Of a DNA stretch of 16,716 nt, positions 7,415 to 13,308 are shown piece after piece. Position 1 is the stretch's first letter; every line of letters starts with the position of its first letter. The stretch spans positions 1 through 16,716 of the forward strand of contig JAZUHH010000100.1 in the NCBI GenBank assembly GCA_045641625.1. The letters are read 5' to 3'. Source of the stretch: UBA1723 sp045641625. Its GTDB lineage: Bacteria > Bacteroidota > Bacteroidia > Bacteroidales > Paludibacteraceae. Position numbers and translations under genes: made by a program. Below the pieces are notes generated by a model. It made no database searches and was not told the origin of the DNA. It saw only the letters and a program-made list of their open reading frames with translations.

Positions 7415-8185
7415 CTAGAAAGCCTCTGTTTCGGGATCCCACTCCGGATCGGGATCAGGCTCGGGCTTTGACTCCTCTGTTCCGGAGTTCTTGTTTGCGA
7501 TTGTCACTCGCTTGATCCAGTTGTCGATGGCGTTCAGGAACTCTGTGATAAGCTCCAGGCGCTCCACCTCTGACTCGATGTCGGGGCTTAGCTCGTACTC
7601 CTCCACCTGCGCCTTGCTGATTATCGAGAAGATGAAGTCGTCCGTAGGCTGTCTCAACAGGTACTGGTTCGGGATGTTCGCGATCATCAGGTCCTCCATC
7701 TCCATGAACGACACCAGAGTCTCGATCTCCTCGACAAGCGAGGTTGCGTCCTCCACCATCTCGTCAGCCACGGCGTTGGCTGTACCCGCCCATGCTGTCA
7801 CAAAGGCGCGCACACCCTCCACGAACTCGTGCTGGGCCGTTACGCCCTTGACTCTCAGGTTGTACGAGTGCAGTTCTCGCTCGGCACCCTCCTTCTCCAG
7901 CTTCGCGTCCTTGCGCAGAATTATGAAGATGGCGTGCATCTTGGCGCGCAGTTCGTTGACCTTTCCGTTCCACTCCTCTCTTGTCGCGTTCTTGCGGCAG
8001 TTGTCAAGGTTTGTCAGCTCGTCGGAAATGAGCTTCTGCAGTGCGGGTCTCTTGTTCTCATATACTCCGCGCGGCATGATGTCCAGGAACTCCTGGGCGT
8101 AGTGTGCGTGCTGCTTGTGTCTCAGTCTCTTGAAGTAGCTGAAACCCTCGGCACTTCTTGTCCAATGTCTCTTTAGATTCTTCAT
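7415..8185 (-). CDS. Conserved-looking helical protein of unknown function with acidic Pro-Asp tail
   Basis: A 256-residue soluble protein I do not recognise. The N-terminus is strongly basic and aromatic (KRHWTRSAEGFSYFKRLRHKQHAHYAQEF, shown here only as a composition cue, about 5-33). The middle 40-235 is predicted almost wholly helical with heptad-like Leu/Ile spacing, suggesting a bundle or coiled coil. The tail at 237-256 is acidic with a PDPDPEWDPE run. No enzyme motif, signal peptide or membrane segment is visible. It is bounded by a good promoter (8288-8318) and a strong terminator, so it is a separate transcription unit. It nevertheless lies 221 nt downstream of the helicase-primase pair on the same strand. 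A role accessory to that module, perhaps DNA or protein binding with an acidic tail, is inference. Confidence 0.72.
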   Translation of the reverse strand: MKNLKRHWTRSAEGFSYFKRLRHKQHAHYAQEFLDIMPRGVYENKRPALQKLISDELTNLDNCRKNATREEWNGKVNELRAKMHAIFIILRKDAKLEKEGAERELHSYNLRVKGVTAQHEFVEGVRAFVTAWAGTANAVADEMVEDATSLVEEIETLVSFMEMEDLMIANIPNQYLLRQPTDDFIFSIISKAQVEEYELSPDIESEVERLELITEFLNAIDNWIKRVTIANKNSGTEESKPEPDPDPEWDPETEAF

Positions 8186-8287
8186 TTTAGTTTACGTTTC
8201 TGTGATTAGTTGATAGATTTTTTTTGTTGTTTCCGGCCAGGTCGAAGGTCTCGGGTCCGCGGTTTCCCTATCCTTCTCGGAACAGTG

Positions 8288-8318
8288 CAAAATTACTAAT
8301 TTTCTGTGACATGAGCAA
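8288..8318 (-). promoter_or_regulatory. Promoter of the 7415-8185 gene
   Basis: On the minus strand TTGC (8315-8318) and TAATTTTG (8288-8295) are 19 nt apart, a good Bacteroidetes promoter. The start would fall near 8281, leaving a leader of about 95 nt before the ATG at 8185. Confidence 0.65.
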
Positions 8319-8406
8319 GGAATAAGCGAGTTATTTTCAGTCACATCAGCACTTTTTTTTCTGACCTTTTTATGTTTAAGTTTCAGTCTGTCCTATGTGC
8401 AATATC

Positions 8407-9963
8407 CTAAGCATTCGCTACCTGCGGCGGTGTCTGTTCCAGAGGCTGGAAGATTGCTCCGTATTCGCCGTGGAACTCGAGCTCCTGGGTCATTCCCACC
8501 CTGCATACGCGGCTCTTGGTTATCCTGCACACGATACGGTTCTTGACTCCGTAGTCGTTGGCGTACCTGTCCCTGTCGGGGCTGAGCCTCTTCTGCGGCA
8601 TGTGCCTCAGGTTATAGAGCATGAGGGTGAAGTCAGCCGCCTCCACGATGTCGTGCGCCTCTGCCACAGCCGAGTTGTTAAGGCTAGGCACACCGCTGTC
8701 GCAGTTCCTGGAAAGCTGAGAGGCAAGCACCACAGGCACGTTCAGGTCGTTCTTCAGCTCCTTGAGCGCCTGCATGGTCTTCTTCAGGTCCATCAGGTTC
8801 TCGGTCGTTTCTCCGGGCTTGAGTATCTGCACATAGTCGATGAACACGGCTCTGACCCCGTACTGGTTGCGTATCTCGTTCACGTATGACACCACCCTCT
8901 CCAGGTTGAATGTCCTGCCGTCCGCCAGAGAAGTGTCGAGCATCATTCCGTTGTCCATAAGCTCGCCCAGCTCTATGATGCACTGCCTAACGAAGTAAGT
9001 CGAGAAGCTACGGCAGGCGAACTCCAGGTTCTTGCACACCTGCTCGACCGCATCGTCCACGCTTGTCCAGTATAGCTGCCATACGGGCTTGATGGCGTTC
9101 TCTATGGCATGGTCTATGCATACTCCGTTCAGCATGAACTGGTGGATCTTGTAGTCGATATAGATCTTTATCAGCTGTTTCATGGTCTGGAAGCGGCTCT
9201 CCTCAAGCGATATATACACGACCTTGCCCTTCTCCTGCGTGTTGAAGCAGAGTTCCCTCAGTGCCAGGTTCTCGAGCATTCGTGTCTTGCCGTGTCCCGT
9301 CTGTGCGGCTATCAGATAGAGCTTGTCGCTTTCCAGCTTGAACTCGTAAGGCTGTTCGTTCTGCTCCAGATCCTGCTTGAATACGTAGCCTGTTGCGAAC
9401 CCCTTGGCGTTTCTGAATCCCTCCTGCAGTTCCTCGACGAAGTTTCGCTTCCTGTTCACGGTCTCCCTTACCGAGTCGTCGTGGCTGACGTTGTTTATCG
9501 TTGCCTCGATCTCGCCGATCAGGTCGAGCCTGCCCCTGTCGGTCTTGGCTGACGCCAGGTCCTTGCTCAGCTTCGCGACCTTCTCCTCTCGCTCCTTCTG
9601 CCGTGCCTCGCTGCACATCTGCTCGATGCTCTTGTTAAGCCACTCCGCGCTCAGCGAGAGAGTTATACCGAACCTCTGCTCGAACAGGTCTGTCAGCTTG
9701 TCCAGGAACATCTTTTTGGTGGCTCCCGACTGCACCTCTCCGGCCATGCACTTCACCGCCTCCTTCTCGAAGTCCAGAGCCTCTGCCATCTTCTCGTCGT
9801 CGCTCATCTGCGCTATGTGGTCCCAGTCCTTGTCGCCGATGATCTTGTTAAGTTTTGCGAAGATGTACGGCATGGACGAGTTCTTCATCCCCCTCAAAAT
9901 ATCGTACATCATGCTCTTGTCCTTGAGGGTCGAGAACAATATGTTGCTGTCAATTTTCTGCAT
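8407..9963 (-). CDS. DnaB-like (RecA-fold) replicative helicase
   Basis: A 518-residue protein counted from the ATG at 9963; the longer frame to 9972 would start at TTG. The C-terminal part is a DnaB/RecA-type ATPase. Walker A is AAQTGHGKT at 219-227, the H1a-like SLEES is at 252-256, Walker B is FIDYVQIL at 374-381, and the sensor-type ASQLSR is at 414-419. A KNRIVCRITKSR segment at about 474-485 matches the late DnaB strand region. The N-terminal 180 residues do not resemble the usual DnaB N-domain; they are helical, charged and carry a Lys/Glu coiled-coil stretch at about 118-145. The protein is expected to unwind DNA at a fork as a ring. It overlaps the primase gene by 14 nt, which implies coupled translation. 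The type and pairing fit phage or plasmid replication rather than the host dnaB. Confidence 0.85.
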   Translation of the reverse strand: MQKIDSNILFSTLKDKSMMYDILRGMKNSSMPYIFAKLNKIIGDKDWDHIAQMSDDEKMAEALDFEKEAVKCMAGEVQSGATKKMFLDKLTDLFEQRFGITLSLSAEWLNKSIEQMCSEARQKEREEKVAKLSKDLASAKTDRGRLDLIGEIEATINNVSHDDSVRETVNRKRNFVEELQEGFRNAKGFATGYVFKQDLEQNEQPYEFKLESDKLYLIAAQTGHGKTRMLENLALRELCFNTQEKGKVVYISLEESRFQTMKQLIKIYIDYKIHQFMLNGVCIDHAIENAIKPVWQLYWTSVDDAVEQVCKNLEFACRSFSTYFVRQCIIELGELMDNGMMLDTSLADGRTFNLERVVSYVNEIRNQYGVRAVFIDYVQILKPGETTENLMDLKKTMQALKELKNDLNVPVVLASQLSRNCDSGVPSLNNSAVAEAHDIVEAADFTLMLYNLRHMPQKRLSPDRDRYANDYGVKNRIVCRITKSRVCRVGMTQELEFHGEYGAIFQPLEQTPPQVANA

Positions 9964-11029
9964 CGTTGTCAAAAAGTTTTGTTACTGAATCTGGAAAGCT
10001 CATCATCTCTATGTTGATGTTCGGGGCGAACTCCCTGAACTGTCCGCGTATGGCATAGAAGAACTCGTAGTTGTATCCCTCGGTGTCGCGGTCAATCAGG
10101 ACATGCACGTTCCTGTACCCCAGCCTTGCTATGCGCCTTACCGCCTCTGGTGTTATTGACGATCCGCCCAGGGCCATGCAGTCCATTTCGGGGCAGTTGC
10201 CTCCGTTCGCGTATGCGTTGCTGCAGGTTATTGTAAGGGCGTCAATCTGCCCTTCGACCAGGATAAGGCTGTCGGAATGAGGCACTACGGGCATGTTGTA
10301 GAGGTATCCCCTGCTCTTGGTCTGGTCGTTTGACGGGTAGAGGTACTTTCGCACCTTGGGGTCGTCGGTCACAGCTCTGAAGATTATGCTCACCACACGG
10401 TTCTCTGCTATCACGGGGATAGTCAGGTAGTCGTACCTGTCGTCCACATATACGGGTCTGCCCTCGTTGGTCAGCGCGTCGTCAAAGAACGGCTGAAGGG
10501 CGCATCCCTTGTGGAAGTATCCCAGCCTGCCTCGGTTTATCTCTATCTCTGACAGGCTTCTGCCCGTGCAGTAGCTGCGCACGTTCTGCACTTCCGGCGC
10601 ACCGCTCAGCAGTGCCTTTCTGCACTCCTCGGCAAATGCTCCGAGCTTCCGGTACTGAGAGAATGTCCTGTCCATCTCGCCCAACAGCTTGGGGTCGAAC
10701 TCCGGCTTCGGAACTCCGCAGATGTGAGCCATCTCATAGATAGCCTCGTAAGGCTTCAGGTTCGGATGGTTGAGCATGTAGAGGTCGATGTATGACATAG
10801 ATGTGCCACCGTTCTCTATGGCTCCCTTGTATCCTTCAGGTATCACGGTCTTCTCCCTTTTTCCTTTGGTCGATGGAGTCTGGTCGAAGTGAAGAGGGGA
10901 TGACCATTTTCTCCCCTTTGTGGTGTGCTTCTGCACGAACTGGTACTCTGGAAAGAGCTTTGGCACATTGTCAAAGACTCGGGGCAGCACCTGTTCCTCG
11001 TAAAATTGTGTAATCTGGCTTTTTGCCAT
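9950..11029 (-). CDS. DnaG-like TOPRIM primase with degenerate zinc-binding domain
   Basis: A 359-residue protein. The TOPRIM fold is clear: catalytic Glu in LILVEGQIDAL (E259), the ALGGSSIT turn at 287-293, and the DxD in VLIDRDTEGYN (D313, D315), which bind Mg for RNA primer synthesis. The preceding part, with a YLTIPVI strand at 201-207, matches the DnaG RNA-polymerase N-subdomain. The extreme N-terminus aligns in shape with a CHC2 zinc finger, but the ligands are lost. KWSSPLHFDQTPS at 41-53 stands where CPFHxExTPS is usual, and the following loop ENGGTSMSYIDLYM has no cysteines. It is shorter than a host DnaG (about 600) and lacks the helicase-binding tail. The ATG is at 11029. It is followed immediately by the helicase gene. 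Confidence 0.85.
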   Translation of the reverse strand: MAKSQITQFYEEQVLPRVFDNVPKLFPEYQFVQKHTTKGRKWSSPLHFDQTPSTKGKREKTVIPEGYKGAIENGGTSMSYIDLYMLNHPNLKPYEAIYEMAHICGVPKPEFDPKLLGEMDRTFSQYRKLGAFAEECRKALLSGAPEVQNVRSYCTGRSLSEIEINRGRLGYFHKGCALQPFFDDALTNEGRPVYVDDRYDYLTIPVIAENRVVSIIFRAVTDDPKVRKYLYPSNDQTKSRGYLYNMPVVPHSDSLILVEGQIDALTITCSNAYANGGNCPEMDCMALGGSSITPEAVRRIARLGYRNVHVLIDRDTEGYNYEFFYAIRGQFREFAPNINIEMMSFPDSVTKLFDNDAEN

Positions 11030-11102
11030 AAATATATAAAATCTTTTGCCCGTTAGAAGCCGTTGGTGTGTGCCTGGGCTCGGCGCACTGGCTTGATGAG
11101 AA

Positions 11103-11166
11103 ACCTCTGATTTGCGTTTGTTGGCACTCGTTAAACCACAGATTATCGTTTATTTGCACAGATTGT
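11103..11166 (-). repeat. Inverted copy of the intergenic CTGTG repeat
   Basis: The reverse complement of 11135-11166 (CAATCTGTGCAAATAAACG plus ATAATCTGTGG) is built of the same blocks as the direct repeats at 11399-11530, in a slightly rearranged order. A weaker CAAATCAGAGG block follows toward 11103. With the direct copies it frames a segment of about 230 bp. Confidence 0.6.
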
Positions 11167-11398
11167 TTTGTTTCCGTGGGTTAAATTCCCCCCGGCTATC
11201 TTTTTCCCGTGGGTTCAATTGAAAATCGACGATGTGAAACGAGTCAAATCCACGGCTAGACAAAGAAAAGCCACTACGTGGCTACGTGCGTTATACGTTC
11301 GTATATATATTTCCAATGGCATTTTGACACGTTTTTGGTGCGTTGTCGCGTAGCGACATTTCAAGGTCCAGACGGGTGTTTTTCCCCCCCGGCTATAC

Positions 11399-11530
11399 AA
11401 TCAATCTGTGATAATCCGTGCAAATCTGTGGTTCAACCCAAACACAAATAAATCAATCTGTGATAATCCGTGCGAATCTGTGGTTACAACCCAACACAAA
11501 TACAATCAATCGTGGTTACGCATCTGAGGT
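11399..11530 (+). repeat. Tandem 52/53-bp repeat, two full copies and one shortened copy
   Basis: Units start with AATCAATCTGTGATAATCCG at 11399 and 11451. The two differ by a G for A inside GTGC(A/G)AATCTGTGG and by one-base indels in the following AACCCAAACACAAATA tract. A third unit from 11504 has lost the block between AATCAATC and GTGGTTAC and fades near 11530. Similar CTGTG/CCGTG repeats are known as dispersed intergenic sequences in Bacteroidetes. Tandem copies beside a helicase-primase pair could also be iterons. Confidence 0.8.
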
Positions 11531-12015
11531 TTAAGCATGTGAAAGAACATACTGCTCAGCATGTCGGCGCACCAGTTTGTTTTTCGCCCAAGCCGTACAG
11601 GTACGTTTCATGTCGTGACCTGTGCGTCCGCTTCTCCGAACGAGCCGGAGACACGGATCTTGCGCTAAAGGTTTGCCTTCACGCGTTACAGTAATTTAAT
11701 AATATACTTACCGGAAAAATGAAAACAAAAAATTTTCCGAATTAAGCACTAGGTTTCGGCTCCTGCTGTCGGGTTCGTCAACCCTCCGGCTCTCTGCCTT
11801 TTGTTGAGTCATGTGCGCTCGCAAACGAATGTCTGCGCCCATGCCAGGCTCCCAAATTTTGTCCGCAAGTGGACCAGAACGACCTGTGTCCTGACTTCGG
11901 TCGGTACTCTCTCTTGTGCAATCCGCTGATATGTTAGAAGTTAATTCTTGCGGAAGTCCGAAATTTTCCGAATTGAGACCTTAACAGACTTTATATCTGT
12001 GTCTTAACGACAGTG

Positions 12016-12045
12016 CAAAGGTACTACATTTTTTTGAATCTGCAA
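12016..12045 (-). promoter_or_regulatory. Promoter-like site reading left into the gene-free region
   Basis: On the minus strand TTGC (12042-12045) and TACCTTTG (12016-12023) are 18 nt apart. The predicted start near 12009 has no coding frame behind it for about 980 nt until the primase gene. It could supply a long primase leader or a non-coding transcript. Confidence 0.5.
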
Positions 12046-12135
12046 CACTTTTAGGGAAAATTTTTGCATTCGGGTGCAAATTTTTTTTCTTCGTTTTTTC
12101 TCTTTTTTTTCTTTTCCTCTGAGAGAAAGGAAGTT

Positions 12136-12168
12136 CCGGACGACTGCCTTCGGGCAGGAGTCGTCCGG
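12136..12168. repeat. Strong GC-rich hairpin with UUCG-type loop
   Basis: Arms CCGGACGACT and AGTCGTCCGG pair perfectly (10 bp). The stem continues as GCC-TTCG-GGC with a 3-nt bulge. TTCG is an extra-stable tetraloop, so the structure is likely to form in RNA. No T-run follows directly on either strand. Confidence 0.7.
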
Positions 12169-12203
12169 GGCTTGTCAGGAAGAAGTTTTTTATGCCCCTA
12201 CCA

Positions 12204-12235
12204 GCAATAATATATATTATAAATATATTATTTGC
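12204..12235. repeat. AT-rich palindrome
   Basis: GCAATAATATAT and its near-complement ATATATTATTTGC form a 12-13 bp stem with a single extra base in one arm. The segment is almost purely A/T and sits between two GC-rich hairpin zones. It could be a melting or operator site; no gene start is near. Confidence 0.55.
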
Positions 12236-12333
12236 AGGTGGGGGCTGTTATAAAAAACCTTCCTTGATGGACAGCCCTCCGCCACTCTTTCTCCGCCCGT
12301 CGGGAGACCGGACTTCCCTTCGGCAAGACGTGT

Positions 12334-12357
12334 TTCTGCGCCTTTGGCGGCGCAGAA
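12334..12357. repeat. 9-bp GC-rich hairpin
   Basis: TTCTGCGCC and GGCGCAGAA pair perfectly around a 6-nt loop (TTTGGC). It lies in a GC-rich 12.24-12.5 kb block that has open frames on both strands but no credible protein. Confidence 0.6.
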
Positions 12358-12526
12358 CTCTTCGGGCAGGTTCTTTTGCGCGAGGGGGAGAAACGAGCGC
12401 GCAGAGGACACATGGAGGGCAGGGAACGGACACTCCTCCACCCTTGCGGAGAATCGGCCGGAGAGGAGGCGGAGCTGAGACTCGCGCACCGTCTTTTTCT
12501 TTCACGCAAAGGTCAGAACACGATTA

Positions 12527-12553
12527 AAAATGCAAGCGTCAGGCTTGCATTTT
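12527..12553. repeat. Palindrome copy 1 (AAAATGCAAGC / GCTTGCATTTT)
   Basis: A perfect 11-bp inverted repeat with a 5-nt spacer (GTCAG). Reading left, its CTTGC arm could serve as a -33 box for a weak -7 GACCTTTG at 12507-12514, 17 nt away. The arms are identical to those of copy 2 at 12811-12839. Confidence 0.8.
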
Positions 12554-12591
12554 CAGGTTTTGGGAGGGAAAAACTGAAAAATCGGCAGATT

Positions 12592-12626
12592 TTTGGTTTC
12601 GGAAAGGAATTTAAGTGCTACCTTTG
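12592..12626 (+). promoter_or_regulatory. Promoter-like site of the candidate small RNA
   Basis: TACCTTTG (12619-12626) is a perfect -7 box. The nearest TTTG (12592-12595) is 23 nt upstream, slightly long; TTTC at 12597-12600 would give 18 nt. The start is expected near 12633. Confidence 0.5.
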
Positions 12627-12632
12627 CAGTGG

Positions 12633-12740
12633 AAAAGCTAAAGGAAACCAAACTAACAGGTTTCCGACACTTCAAAAAGAACATAAAGAAAGTATTTGTT
12701 CTCCGGGTAGTTTGTGAAAATTCATCCGGGGATTTTTTTT
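12633..12740 (+). ncRNA. Candidate small RNA of about 108 nt
   Basis: Between a -7 box and an intrinsic terminator lies a short transcript with no open frame of interest but clear folding. Stem 1 is GGAAACC/GGTTTCC (12643-12649 with 12659-12665). Stem 2 is AGAACA/TGTTCT (12678-12683 with 12697-12702). The terminator stem is TCTCCGG/CCGGGGA (12700-12706 with 12726-12732), with one G-U pair. Stems 2 and 3 share bases 12700-12702, so they may compete. I do not recognise the RNA family. It could be a stand-alone sRNA or a leader with attenuation. It is framed by the two copies of the 12527/12811 palindrome. Confidence 0.5.
12700..12740 (+). terminator. Intrinsic terminator of the candidate small RNA
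   Basis: A 7-bp stem TCTCCGG/CCGGGGA with a 19-nt loop is followed at once by eight T (12733-12740). The loop is large, but the stem and T-run are good. Confidence 0.6.
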
Positions 12741-12810
12741 GTCTGCGTGCGGGGGTCTTGTCGGACGGACCTCCGTTTCTCCGTGCAGAGAAAAATAGGA
12801 GGATCGGGGT

Positions 12811-12839
12811 AAAAATGCAAGCCAAACGCTTGCATTTTT
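12811..12839. repeat. Palindrome copy 2 (AAAAATGCAAGC / GCTTGCATTTTT)
   Basis: A perfect 12-bp inverted repeat with a 5-nt spacer (CAAAC). Its right arm supplies the TTGC of the promoter at 12830-12860. Its left arm, read leftward, lies 19 nt from TATTTTTC, one base short of a -7 box. As RNA it could also act as a two-way terminator. Confidence 0.8.
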
Positions 12840-12860
12840 GGAGAATTTTTTGTAATTTTG
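12830..12860 (+). promoter_or_regulatory. Promoter reading toward the restriction-modification genes
   Basis: TTGC (12830-12833), 19 nt, TAATTTTG (12853-12860). The -33 box lies inside the arm of palindrome copy 2, so a protein bound there would block it. The distance to the methyltransferase ATG is about 440 nt. No other strong promoter was found nearer; TATATTTA just before the ATG is only a partial -7 match. Confidence 0.55.
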
Positions 12861-13308
12861 TGGTCGAAAATACAGTTATTTCTTCTGTTTGGGAAATTGG
12901 CGTTTTTTAGTTTGGAAGAAGTAAGTAGCTTTAACTCATACAATTAAGAATAAAAACTTTTGGTGTGGGTTAGGGTTCTTATGTCCAAACAGGTAGCCAA
13001 ACCTCCCAAAACATAGCACTCCCATGCCATTATTTGAGAAAAACCATGACAGGGAATAATAACGAAAAAGAATATAAAGTCCTAGACCTTTTAAGTTGTT
13101 TGCGGAGGAATCGGATTGTATTTCAAAATTGCTGGAAATCATAGCAGATACAATTTTTGAAAAACGTTGATGGCATAAAATGTCAGCAACGAAAAAACAA
13201 TTTTAAGCAAATACAAAATTTAGTCAGTCTTAAAGCGCATGATTTCAAAATTGCGCTTCAAAGGCAAATAAAAGAATTCCCAAGCAATACCTAAAAATTA
13301 TATTTACA

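Larger units (their letters stand above)
11030..13308. other. 2.3-kb repeat- and hairpin-rich region without a convincing gene
   Basis: No frame here shows a recognisable product. The left 1.1 kb holds the repeats at 11103-11530, direct copies of CCCCCCGGCTAT (11188-11199 and 11385-11396), the palindrome TGTCGC-GTA-GCGACA (11344-11358) and a nested hairpin (11626-11658: GTCCG/CGGAT outside, CTCCG/CGGAG inside). The 14-mer AAATTTTCCGAATT occurs at 11730-11743 and again at 11961-11974. 12061-12120 is T-rich, with a 6-bp hairpin TTTGCA/TGCAAA followed by eight T (12063-12088). 12136-12560 is GC-rich with strong hairpins. 12860-13308 is AT-rich; its only ATG frame of note is a 32-codon frame at 13046-13144 with no known relative. 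The base composition changes sharply near 12500-12900, which marks a junction between the replication module and the restriction genes. Confidence 0.7.

Noticed and set aside
11103..11530. CRISPR array
   Set aside because: The units abut with nearly identical sequence through the whole period. There are no unique spacers and no cas genes.
11470..11694. Plus-strand 74-codon frame
   Set aside because: It begins inside the tandem repeat and has no family or promoter.
11744..11790. tRNA-like GGGTTCGTCAACCC arm
   Set aside because: The loop and stem do not give a proper T-arm, and no acceptor or anticodon arm could be found around it. It is only a small hairpin.
12063..12088. Plus-strand terminator TTTGCA/TGCAAA plus eight T
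   Set aside because: The stem is only 6 bp and AT-rich, and there is no transcript upstream on that strand to end. It is kept only as a note in the region entry.
12192..12527. Overlapping 85-113 codon frames on both strands
   Set aside because: They come from GC-rich hairpin DNA. Arg/Pro/Gly-rich low-complexity products appear in several frames at once and none has a promoter or family.
12936..13142. Minus-strand 68-codon frame with a hydrophobic middle
   Set aside because: No promoter, no recognisable family, and it lies in AT-rich leader DNA where chance hydrophobic frames are expected.
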